Assembly (NCBI RefSeq): GCF_008085915.1
Contig: NZ_VSJK01000004.1
Location: 290,261 to 354,260 of the forward strand
Direction: 5' to 3'
Source: Oceaniovalibus sp. ACAM 378
GTDB taxonomy: Bacteria > Pseudomonadota > Alphaproteobacteria > Rhodobacterales > Rhodobacteraceae
Length of the DNA stretch: 64,000 nt
Part shown: positions 27,807 through 37,100 of the stretch, piece after piece
Position numbering within the stretch: the first letter of the stretch is position 1
Layout of the letters: each line of letters opens with the position of its first letter
Notes under the pieces: generated by a model
Databases searched by the model: none
The model's input: only the letters and a program-made list of their open reading frames with translations
What the model was told of the DNA's origin: nothing
Translations under genes and position numbers: made by a program

Positions 27807-29836
27807 CCGGCTCTGCTGAACGCCTCCATTACTTTCCGCGGATGCTGCTCGGCTCCGAGGCATTCACCGACGAGCAGGTCTATCACCGGACCCACCGGCG
27901 CCGTCACAATCTCGGCCCCCACGGCATCGGCATCGTCACAGGGCTGCACCTCGTAGAATTGCCGCGTGAGGGCGAGGCCGGCTTTGTGGACCTAGTGGTC
28001 ATGCCCGGTCTCGCCATCGACCTGTTCGGCCGCGAGATTCTGGTTCTGGAGCCCGCGCCGCTGGACACCGCGCTTTTCGCCAGCCTCGGCGGAGTGCAGA
28101 ACCGGCCGGTGTGGATTTCCTATGAAGAACAGGCACTTCGCGACGACATGGCCGAACGCCGGATCTGTGAAGGGACGGACAGCTATTCCCGCGTGCGCGA
28201 GACGTTCCGGCTTTTCGGCGGGCCACAGGAAGACGGCTTCCACGACCTCGAAGCTGCGGAAGTGTTCGTTGCGGGCGCGACCATCGCCGGGCCTTCGGCG
28301 GCGGGCGTGGTGCCGCCGGACATTCAGATCCCGGCGGATGGCAGCGTCGCAGTGCAGGAGTTCGAGGCGTCAGGCGAGCAGCGCCGCTGGATGCTGCAAC
28401 TGGGCAGCGTGCTGTGGGATTCCACGCAAGGCCGGTTCGCCGCCGCAGCCGGGCCGGAAGTGCTGGCCGAGGGTCGGATCTATGCGGGTTTCGTCGGCGC
28501 TGCGCTGCGCAGCGAGTCCGGTGCGCTCAGCTTCGCGCCCCGCGCCGCCTTTGCCGATCCCGACGCGCAGGACTTTGCCGCCGTCGAGGGGCGTTTGCGG
28601 ATCGCCGGTCGGCTTTCCGCAGAGCGCGACGTGGACCTCTGGGGGCGGCAGTTCTTTCTCAGCGACGCCGGGTTCGATGATGGCATACCGCTCTCTATTG
28701 GCCGCCGACCATCGGCCCTCAACAGCATTGATGCGGAACTGCACATCGAGCTTGGTGAAGATGCCGATGACCCGGCGCGACGCCTGACCGTGGGCACCGG
28801 CGGGCCAGCCAACCAGCCGGTGCTGGCGGTGCGCGGCGACCGGCGGGTGGACCTCGCAGACGGCAAGCTGCGCTTCCCGGGCCAGCGCAGCCAGGTCATC
28901 GACCTGTCGCTGGGGGCCGACAATCTTGACGGGCCAGAGGGCCTCGGGGTGCAGGACGGCGCCCAGTACACGCGTACCTCCGGCGAGGTTTACTGGTACC
29001 GCGGCGGCGCCCATGACGACACCGCAGGCGCGCCCGGTCAGGGTGGCTCCACGCTGCTGCGCCTCGACGGCGGCGGGCGGCTCCACTTCGGCGACACCAC
29101 CCGGCAGATGTTGAACCTCTGGCGCGACGAATACGCCATCGGCGTGCAGAACAGCACGTTCTATTGCCGCGCCAACCGGGATTTTGCCTGGTTCCGGGGT
29201 GGCAGCCACGTCGACCTTTCGCAAAACCCCGGACCGGGCGGCACGACGCTCATGGTGCTCGACCGTCAGGGCCGGCTTACCTTCGATCCCGGCCTGAAGC
29301 AGACCCTGAACCTGCACAACGAAGACTACGGCGTGGGCGTGCAGAACGCGACGCTCTATTTCCGCTCGAACTTCGACTACTGCTGGTTTCTGGGCGGACT
29401 CCATGACGATGGCCGGAGCAACCCCGGCGGGGGACAGCTTGCGATGAAATACGACACCGTGAACGGCTTCGCGGTGACGGGCGACTTGCGGACCACCCAA
29501 GGCCTCGTCGTCCGGGGGGTGCGCGCGCCGGTGATCGACGTGCAGAATGGTATGCAGGTGATCAACCAGACACCCGTCATCGGCAGCACCGCGAGCGGGG
29601 TCTTCAACCTTGATGTCAACACCCGGCTCACCGCCTTCAGCAACGCGCAGGTGATGGTGGCGCTCAGCGACATCCGCAACAACAACGCAGCCGTCAACGC
29701 ACGCTGGCGTGTCCAGCCGAATGGACCGGCCCAGCCGATTGGCCCTTCTACCGCGCGCTTTCCGATCTTCTGGCAGGTGGATGACAGCGACGGATTTCTC
29801 GTCGCCTTCAGCTGGATCGCGATCTTCACCCATTGA
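27803..29836 (+). CDS. Candidate eCIS fibre protein with three 65-residue repeats
   Basis: A 677-residue protein starting with GTG in a GTGA overlap with the previous gene. The N-terminal module (TDEQVYHRTHRRRHNLGPHG, IVTGLHL, VVMPGLAIDLFGREI) is the third copy of the shared domain. Residues 381-445, 446-510 and 511-560 are tandem repeats with a 65-residue period. They begin LGVQDGAQY, IGVQNSTFY and VGVQNATLY and each contain an aromatic block (YWYRGGAHDD, AWFRGGSHVD, CWFLGGLHDD). The C-terminus is beta-rich (residues about 590-677). The layout suits a receptor-binding fibre with a repetitive shaft or carbohydrate-binding repeats. Confidence 0.6.
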   Translation: MTGSAERLHYFPRMLLGSEAFTDEQVYHRTHRRRHNLGPHGIGIVTGLHLVELPREGEAGFVDLVVMPGLAIDLFGREILVLEPAPLDTALFASLGGVQNRPVWISYEEQALRDDMAERRICEGTDSYSRVRETFRLFGGPQEDGFHDLEAAEVFVAGATIAGPSAAGVVPPDIQIPADGSVAVQEFEASGEQRRWMLQLGSVLWDSTQGRFAAAAGPEVLAEGRIYAGFVGAALRSESGALSFAPRAAFADPDAQDFAAVEGRLRIAGRLSAERDVDLWGRQFFLSDAGFDDGIPLSIGRRPSALNSIDAELHIELGEDADDPARRLTVGTGGPANQPVLAVRGDRRVDLADGKLRFPGQRSQVIDLSLGADNLDGPEGLGVQDGAQYTRTSGEVYWYRGGAHDDTAGAPGQGGSTLLRLDGGGRLHFGDTTRQMLNLWRDEYAIGVQNSTFYCRANRDFAWFRGGSHVDLSQNPGPGGTTLMVLDRQGRLTFDPGLKQTLNLHNEDYGVGVQNATLYFRSNFDYCWFLGGLHDDGRSNPGGGQLAMKYDTVNGFAVTGDLRTTQGLVVRGVRAPVIDVQNGMQVINQTPVIGSTASGVFNLDVNTRLTAFSNAQVMVALSDIRNNNAAVNARWRVQPNGPAQPIGPSTARFPIFWQVDDSDGFLVAFSWIAIFTH

Positions 29837-29854
29837 CCCCGACGGAGGTTTCCC

Positions 29855-30091
29855 ATGGCGACACCACACAGCAACGAGACAATGAGCCGCCAGATGACCG
29901 CTCGGCTGGAGGCCCTGCGGGCCGAACTGCGCCTCGGCGAACACCAACTGGCCGAGATCGACACGGAACGCGACAAGGTGGTCCGCACATTGCTGCGCAT
30001 CTCCGGCGCTATCACGGTGCTGGAGGAATGCCTTGATGCAGGCGACGCTGCGGTGCCGGTCCCTTCGTCCGCAGCCGACGCGGCCGCCTGA
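29855..30091 (+). CDS. Small coiled-coil protein
   Basis: 78 residues behind GGAGG. Residues about 9-60 form a single long amphipathic helix (SRQMTARLEALRAELRLGEH, then RDKVVRTLLRISGAITVLEE) with heptad spacing, followed by an Ala-rich tail. It sits 5 bp upstream of the tape-measure-family gene. It may be a structural linker or chaperone; I recognise no family. Confidence 0.55.
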   Translation: MATPHSNETMSRQMTARLEALRAELRLGEHQLAEIDTERDKVVRTLLRISGAITVLEECLDAGDAAVPVPSSAADAAA

Positions 30092-30096
30092 GGCCG

Positions 30097-32016
30097 ATGC
30101 TGACGGTCGGGCATCTGGACGTCCGGGCCCGGTTCCCGGTCGAGACGGCCCGGGCCCCGGGGCAGGCCGAATTGCGTGACCTTCTGCTGCGCCGGGCACT
30201 CCCCGCCCTGCGGGACGGCTGGCAGCGTCAGAGCGCCCCGCAGGGCGGTCAGATCACCCTGATCCGCGCGCTGCAGGTCGAGATTGCGATCGACCTCGCC
30301 TGGCCGGAAGACGAGATCGGCGACCGGATCGCACAGGGCATTCTGATCGCCCTGACGCAGGCGCGGCGCGGTGCGGACCGTCCGGGGACGATCCACGTCG
30401 ACCCGGTGGACCACCTCGCGCGCGCCTTGCACGACCTGGCGCGCGGCCTGCAGCGGCGCTGGCACCACGGTGCCCTTGGCCGCCACTTTGACGCACCGCG
30501 TGGCGAGGCCGTGGCCCGGTTGCTGGCCGCAGCGCCGGATCAGGGGCCCCGGGCGCTTGTCCGCGCGGGTGTCCGCACCATGGCAGAGATCCTCGCCCCA
30601 CTCGGACCCCGGGCAAGCCGACGCGTCGTCTTTGCCTGGAGCCCTCGCCCCGGATCTGTTCCGGCTCCGCGCCCCGGGGGCCCGGCCAGCCGACGCGTGG
30701 ACGGCGCCGTGCGGGACGCGCTGGCCGCGCTGCCCGGACGGGACGTCTGGCAACAGGCTGTGGCGGTTCTCGCGCTGGCCCTAACTGACGCCCCTGAGGC
30801 CGAGCGGCAGGCCACCCGGGCGGCGGTTTTCCGACGTCTGTGGCCGCCGGGGCACGCCCGAACTCAGCCGCCTGCCCTGCCCCGGATCGCCACAGAGACG
30901 GATACCGCTCCCGGACTGGTCACGGAAACTTCTCGCCGAAACGACACTCCGCGACCGTCGCACCAGTCCGAGCCGACCCCGGACTGGGTGGCCGACACGC
31001 CCCACGGTGTGCTTTTCGCGCTCTGGCAGGTTGTGGCCGCGCAAGACCTGGAAACGCTGGCGACCGGTCTCGCCGGGGATCCGGCCACCGGCCGGCTGGC
31101 CCTCGCGCGGGGGCTTCTGGGCTCTGCCCCCGGCGCTTTCCTGCCTGACGACCCGACCCTTGCGCCCTTGTTGCGGCAGCACGACGACACAGCCCCCGTG
31201 CTGCCGCCCACCCGGCCCGTCGGTACGGCGGACGCAGTGACCCGAAGACCTGCGGATCGCCCCTCTCCTGACGACCCGACCCTTGCGCCCTTGTTGCGGC
31301 AGCACGACGACGCAGCCCCCGCGCAGCCGCCCACCTTGCCCGTCGGCACGGCGGACGCACTGACCCGGAGACTTGCGGATCTCCCTTCTCCGACTGCCGA
31401 TGTCCTTGCCAGCGTCCTGCCGGACGGCGTCGCGATACTGGCCTGCGCGGTCACCGCCCGCTGGCTTGCGCTTTTGCCCGGGGGTCTGCCCGGTCCGGTC
31501 GATCTCGGTGCCACCTGCCGCCGGGTTGCCCCGGGTGCCACGCTCTGGCTCTCCGATGAGCTTCACACCCGCTCCATGCCCAGCCTGCCCGTGCTCGCGC
31601 GACACGCTTCCGGGCTCGTGGCCCTGATGACAGACAGAGCGAACCCGGAAACCGGGGCTCCACTGCTTCGCGATCCGGACCAACTGGCGCGTGACGCCGC
31701 ACAGGTGACGCAGCCCTTCGCCGATACCGAGAGCCGTTGGGCCTGGGCCGCGCTCTGCGCCCATGTCCTGCGCGACTACGCATCGAAGCTTCCGGGGCTC
31801 ACCCACATGGGATTCGCCGAGCTTGCCCGCGAAGCCCTGCCGCGCAGCGCCACCGTCACAGCCTGGTCCCGCGCCGATGGTCTGGAGCTTGATGTCGCGC
31901 TCGAACCACCGCCGCTCGCCCTGTTGCTTCAGATGATCGGCGCGTATCGCGACCGTTACACCCTGCCGGGGACGCCTCCTGTCACCATCGGCCTGAGACT
32001 TCAGGGGGGCGGGTGA
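30097..32016 (+). CDS. Contractile injection system tape-measure-family protein (Pvc14/Afp14 position)
   Basis: A 639-residue protein. Its N-terminus (VGHLDVRARFPVETARAPGQ, AELRDLLLRRALPALRDGW, LQVEIAIDL) has the pattern of the CIS tape-measure family, which begins with a beta strand, a long helix ending in 'LPAL' and a second strand. The location just before the AAA+ ATPase gene is also as in PVC/AFP loci. The protein is thought to set tube length. A 41-residue segment is tandemly duplicated at about residues 351-431 (see the repeat entry). The C-terminus (about 440-639) is helical and ends with VTIGLRLQGGG. It overlaps the ATPase gene by 4 bp. Confidence 0.75.
   Translation: MLTVGHLDVRARFPVETARAPGQAELRDLLLRRALPALRDGWQRQSAPQGGQITLIRALQVEIAIDLAWPEDEIGDRIAQGILIALTQARRGADRPGTIHVDPVDHLARALHDLARGLQRRWHHGALGRHFDAPRGEAVARLLAAAPDQGPRALVRAGVRTMAEILAPLGPRASRRVVFAWSPRPGSVPAPRPGGPASRRVDGAVRDALAALPGRDVWQQAVAVLALALTDAPEAERQATRAAVFRRLWPPGHARTQPPALPRIATETDTAPGLVTETSRRNDTPRPSHQSEPTPDWVADTPHGVLFALWQVVAAQDLETLATGLAGDPATGRLALARGLLGSAPGAFLPDDPTLAPLLRQHDDTAPVLPPTRPVGTADAVTRRPADRPSPDDPTLAPLLRQHDDAAPAQPPTLPVGTADALTRRLADLPSPTADVLASVLPDGVAILACAVTARWLALLPGGLPGPVDLGATCRRVAPGATLWLSDELHTRSMPSLPVLARHASGLVALMTDRANPETGAPLLRDPDQLARDAAQVTQPFADTESRWAWAALCAHVLRDYASKLPGLTHMGFAELAREALPRSATVTAWSRADGLELDVALEPPPLALLLQMIGAYRDRYTLPGTPPVTIGLRLQGGG
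31146..31391 (+). repeat. Two tandem 123-bp units inside the tape-measure gene
   Basis: Units 31146-31268 and 31269-31391 are highly similar; the opening 50 bases differ at one position. They encode 41 residues each, beginning PDDPTLAPLLRQHDD. The reading frame is kept. This looks like a recent in-frame duplication, which in a length-determining protein could alter particle length. Confidence 0.85.
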
Positions 32017-34130
32017 TGGACGGCGCCGCCTCTGCGACCACGACCGCCCGCGCGACCTCACGCACGGCCGCCCTGGCGCATCTGGAGGCGCACATGGACC
32101 TTCTGCGGCTTCGCATGGCGCGGCAGGTTGCACTCCTTCGGGCAACCGGACGCTTCGTTGAGGATCCGTTTCGGGGCCTCTATGTCGGTGCGGCGCAGGC
32201 AGAAGCGATCCTTGACCCGTTAGATGCCGATCCCGTTGCGCAAACCGAGTTGGCCCGGTTCGATGCCCGGATCGCCGGTATCGAGGCGGCCATGACATGC
32301 ATGGGCGACACGGGCCTGCCGCTTGTTCATCTCGCAACCACCTTCGGCCTCGGCGCAGGCGAGATGACCGCCCTCGTCGCCGCGACGGCCGCCGAAATTG
32401 ACCCCGGCTTTGCCACGCTCTTCTCCTACGCCCAGAACGACGCTTCACGCACACGGCCAACGTTGGGCCTGATCCTGGAACTGGGCAACGAAGCCTGCAC
32501 AGGGATTGACCTCAAGGCGCGCGCGGCACTGCGCTGCCGCTTCGGCCCGGAGGCACCACTCCTGCGCTTCGCCTTGCTCGAGGCTGGCGATGACCAAGCT
32601 TTCGGTCTGTCCACCCCGTTGCGGCTGGCCCCGGGGATGCTGCCCTGGATTCTTGGGGACTCTGCCGAAGCTGCTGCAATGGACCCGGACTTTGCCACGG
32701 CGCTGCACCTCCTTAAGCCGCTCCCCCGGCTCTGGCCAGTTTTGGAGGATGAGGCCAAGAGGCTCTTCGCCGCTCTCGTGGACGGGGCGCCAACACTGGT
32801 TTCCCTGATCGTTCCGCGCCCGGATTGCGGCGCCGAAGGCCTCGCCGCCGCCGTGGCCCATCGGCTCGGCTGGCCGCTCCTCGCTTTCGATCCGCATCAC
32901 CCCGGCGTTTGCGCACCCGTCGCCGCCAGTCGCCTTGGCCGCGCGCTGCGCCTGTCGGATGCAGCGCTTTTCCTGTCAGGCGACGCACCGGTGTCGGACG
33001 CGCCCCGCATCGCTGCGGGGCTGCGACCCGGTTGTCCGGTGTTCCTGTGCGGCACAGAGCCGGTGGATCAACGCCTTCTGCCGCCGGGGGCCCGGCTTCT
33101 TGAATGCCGTTTGCCAGCCGCTGGCATAAGGGAGCGGCAGGCGGTCTGGTCAGCCTTGCTGCCCGCCTCGGCCCCGGACGGTATGGCGCACCGCCTCGCC
33201 GCCTCGACCCGTCTCGGGCCGCTCGGCGCGGCGCGGGAGTTGCAGCGCCATGGCCGCAGTCTCGACATCCGTCCGACACCTAGCCCCGCGCTGCTTCGGT
33301 TCGGCCAGTCGGTCAAGGCCGAGGGCACGCTCGACGACCTCGTCCTGCCCGAGGAGTCCCGCGCCGACCTCGAGATCCTCCTGCGCGCCCTGACCCATGG
33401 CAGCCGCGTCCACGACGACTGGGGCTTTCGCAGTTCCGGTCCCCGCGCCACCCTCGCGCTCTTCAACGGCGCGAGCGGCACCGGCAAGACCTTCGCGGCC
33501 GGGCTTGTCGCCGCCACGGCGGGGCTGTCGCTTTACCGTGTCGATCTCTCGGCGCTGGTCAGCAAGTACATCGGAGAGACGGAGAAGCAGCTCGAAACCC
33601 TGCTGACGGCGGCCGAGGAGGTCGGGGCGGCGCTGCTCTTCGACGAGGGCGACGCCCTCTTCGGCAAGCGATCCGAGGTCAAGGATGCCCGCGACCGCTA
33701 TGCCAATCAGGAGGTCGCCTTCCTGTTGCAGCGGATCGAGGCCTTCGACGGGCTGATCGTGCTGACCACCAATCTCTCGGCCCATATCGACAGCGCCTTC
33801 CTGCGGCGCATCGCCGTCGCCGTGCACTTTCCGATGCCCGATGCCGCGCTGCGCCGGAGACTCTGGGCGCGCGCCCTCCCCGAGGCTGCGCCGCGCGACG
33901 ACGCCATCGACTGGCGCGCCTTGGCCGAGCGGTTCGAGCTCAGTGGCGGCGGCATTCGCAACGCAGCACTCGGGGCAGCCTATGCCGCCGCCGGAGACGA
34001 TCGGCCCATCGCCATGGCAGATCTGGTGCAGAGTGTCGCTCGGGAGTTGCGCAAGGGCGGGCGGATGCCAAGCCGAACGGACGTCAAGACCAACGGCGCC
34101 ACCCCGGCCTTCCGGAGGCCGTCGGCGTGA
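32013..34130 (+). CDS. eCIS AAA+ ATPase (Pvc15/Afp15-like)
   Basis: A 705-residue protein with a single C-terminal AAA+ domain. Visible are Walker A NGASGTGKT (about residues 487-495), Walker B LLFDEGDALFGKR, sensor-1 VLTTNLSAHID and the arginine finger region AFLRRI. The N-terminal 400 residues are helical and family-specific, with a degenerate nucleotide-binding-like part. In PVC/AFP clusters this ATPase is always present and has been proposed to act in assembly or cargo loading. It overlaps neighbours on both sides by 4 bp, and the next gene is the large candidate cargo. Confidence 0.9.
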   Translation: MMDGAASATTTARATSRTAALAHLEAHMDLLRLRMARQVALLRATGRFVEDPFRGLYVGAAQAEAILDPLDADPVAQTELARFDARIAGIEAAMTCMGDTGLPLVHLATTFGLGAGEMTALVAATAAEIDPGFATLFSYAQNDASRTRPTLGLILELGNEACTGIDLKARAALRCRFGPEAPLLRFALLEAGDDQAFGLSTPLRLAPGMLPWILGDSAEAAAMDPDFATALHLLKPLPRLWPVLEDEAKRLFAALVDGAPTLVSLIVPRPDCGAEGLAAAVAHRLGWPLLAFDPHHPGVCAPVAASRLGRALRLSDAALFLSGDAPVSDAPRIAAGLRPGCPVFLCGTEPVDQRLLPPGARLLECRLPAAGIRERQAVWSALLPASAPDGMAHRLAASTRLGPLGAARELQRHGRSLDIRPTPSPALLRFGQSVKAEGTLDDLVLPEESRADLEILLRALTHGSRVHDDWGFRSSGPRATLALFNGASGTGKTFAAGLVAATAGLSLYRVDLSALVSKYIGETEKQLETLLTAAEEVGAALLFDEGDALFGKRSEVKDARDRYANQEVAFLLQRIEAFDGLIVLTTNLSAHIDSAFLRRIAVAVHFPMPDAALRRRLWARALPEAAPRDDAIDWRALAERFELSGGGIRNAALGAAYAAAGDDRPIAMADLVQSVARELRKGGRMPSRTDVKTNGATPAFRRPSA

Positions 34131-37100
34131 GCGCCTCACGCCGCCCCCTCGCCGAACACGCGCCCGTTCAGGGCACCAGCATCGCCACGCCCACCGGCAA
34201 GCCCGCAGCCATCGCCTCGATCACGCCATTCATGGCCCACGGGCCGCTCTGGGCCAAGCGGGCGGCGGCGCAGACAGCAACTGATCCGCAGGTACAGGCG
34301 GCGTTTCGCGGTATGCAGGCCCGCGCAGGGAACGCCGCTGCCGCCTCGCTCCGGCGCAACGGGGCGGCACCCGGAGCAGGCGGTGTGCACCCTGCCACGG
34401 TCGCCGACCCGAATGCGCCGCCGACCGCCGAAACCGCTGGCGAGACAACGGCGAAGGTTTCGACGAAGGGCAAGCCCGGCGAAGGGAAGGTGGAAGCCGC
34501 GACGGCGCCGGACGGTGCGGATTCGTCCTCGGACGCGAACGGTGCGATGGCGAGCGTGGAACCAGCACCCCCCGGGGCCGCCCCGGCCTCGCAACAGTTC
34601 ATGGAAGCCACGCCCGAGGGCACGGTGCTCGGCCCCGAGGAGGTGGCGCAGAAGGCGGCCCGCGCCGCCCGGGCAATGACCCGGCCCGACATTGCCGCCC
34701 GGCTTGATGCCACCGGCGCCATTGACACCGCCAGCGCGTCAGCGGCCGCCCGGGCCGAAGCGCGGCTGCGCATCGCCACCCGGGCACCGCGTGGCTTTGC
34801 CGGTGGCGCGCCCCGCCCCGGCGCGGCACCAAAGATCGACCCGGGGCCGATCCCCGAGGCGATGACCGCCCTCAAGAACAAGACCGCGCGCCCGCTGGGT
34901 GAGCAGAAGCTGCCGGAAGTGACGCGCAGCCCGCGCGGCACGCTGCCGGACCTCAGCGCGCCCGTCCTGACTCCGGGACAGGTCCGGCTGGTGCGGCTCG
35001 GCCCGATGGCGATCAAGCTTTTCCCGTTGTCAGATGCAGAGGAGAAACAGCTCCTCGATATCCGAACGCGACTGGAGAATGGCCAGACCGCCAAGGCTCC
35101 GGCACCAGAGCCGCCCGCGAAGGAGAGCCCGACCCCGCCCGCCCCGAAAATTCCGGTGGCTGACAGATCGGATGCGCAGGATCCTGTCGGAAAGGATGCG
35201 GCCAAGACACCTGCGAAACTGCCGGCCGAGCCTGATGCCAAGCTCAAGGGGCCGGACGGCAAGCCGATCGCCCCCGATGTTGCGCCGCCGGCTCCGGTGC
35301 CGCCGACCTCGGTACCGATCGAGGACACGCCGGTCTCGGGCGTGGACATCACACCCGAACAGCAGATCGTTTTTGAGGGCGTGGTGGGCGAGATCGTCGG
35401 CAAGGCCGACGAGATGACCGGCAAGGTCGTCGAGGAGGCCGCCGGGCATCACTCGGTCTATAAGGATGGTGTCCTCAACCGGATCGCGCCCGAGATTGAG
35501 CTGCCGGGGGAGAAGCCCGCCATCAAGTCGGCCCTCGTGGCGCAGGCGGGGCTTCTGGGTGACAGTCTCGGGCTGACCAAGACCCAGATCGGCGAGGCGG
35601 TGACCCTGCGCAAGCAGGCGGTGGCCACGCAGCGCAAGGCGGCGGAGGCAAAAACCGACGCCGCAGCCAAGGGTGCCGCCGACAAAGCCACAGCCGAAAC
35701 CACGCAGGTGGCCGAACAGAGTCAGGCCAGCATAGAGCAGATGCAGCGCGCCATCGCCCGGGACAAGGCTGCGGCCATGGCGAGACGCCCGAAACCGACG
35801 GCGCGCGAGCGTGTCGAGGATACGGTCAAGAAGATCCGAGAGGACGTGGCAAAGGAAACCGGGCGTTACAACATCCAGTTCGAGAACCGCAAAAGCGGCA
35901 TCAGCGAGGCCGTCCGCAAGCAGAGCGCGGCCTACCGGATGGCGCTGCTGCAGGACGAGATCTTCTATGGCCGAGACCGCGAAAGTAGCTTCTGGGACCA
36001 CTACCGCGACATGGCCCGCGCCCGCCGCTGGGCCGACGGCGAGATCCGCAAGCTCAAGGCCGTCGAGACCCACATGGGGCTTGCGGCTCAGAAGACCACG
36101 GACCTTTATATCGCAGAGCTTGCGGCCAGTGGACGGATCGCCTTTTCCGACCTGCGCATATGGGCGAAAAGTCAGGATTTCGCCACCGAGGACTGGTTCG
36201 GCCAACTCGATTCCAAACTCGCAACCTGGGAGAAGGACGCCAAGGGCGAGTCCGACGCCTTTGCTGCAGGACAGGCCCAGACCCTGCGGATCAGCCTGGC
36301 GCAGGACCTCGCGAGGTATAACGAACTCGCCGCCAAGCTGAAATCCGGCGACAAGGAAGCCGCGGCGACCTACCTTAAATCGCTCGACGAAGAGCGGCGG
36401 ACCGTGGTGCTGGCGATGGCCAGCGGCGACGTGGTCGCGGGTCTCGCCCTTGGCATCCGCGAGGACGTCCGGCGCGACAAGCAAGCCGGGCTGGATCTGG
36501 CCTTCGAGGCCAAGGTCATGGGCCTGCCCGACACGCCGACAATCCTGCGCGGGACGCTCGCGAAACTGCTCCCGAGCGTCCAGCCGGGGTGGGATGTGCA
36601 AAAGGCCGCCGAGCAGATCTTCAAGTACGGCGCAGACAAGACTGGCACCGACGAGGCCAAGGTGCTTGGTGCGCTTGAGGGACTGACGCCCCTCGCGGTC
36701 AAGGCGCTGCGAATCCAGTACCCCCTGCTCGACCGTGGGCGCTCGCTTGATGCGGCTCTCAGGGACGAGTTCAACAGCGAGGAAATGGAGGCCGCCAACG
36801 CCCTGCTGGAGGGCAAGGTCGTCGAGGGCGCCGTCGGCAGCCTGCGGTCGGCTTTCTCCGGCTGGGGCACCGACAAGGAGGCCGCCCAGCACATCCTGCG
36901 CACCCTCAGCACGGAGGACCGAAAGGAGGTCGTCAAGCTCTACAAGACCCGCTACGGCGTCTCGCTCGAAAGCGAAATCCAGAGCGAATGGGGGCTTGGC
37001 GGAGACGAAAAAGGCAACCTCGAACTGCTCTCCGAGGGGAGGATCGCCGAGGCCGACGCCCATGCGATCGGCGCCACGCTGCTGGTGCGGGAAAACCCCG

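Noticed and set aside
34127..34700. DUF4157-type metallopeptidase domain expected at the N-terminus of many eCIS cargo proteins
   Set aside because: No HExxH motif; the region is Ala/Pro-rich and low in complexity.
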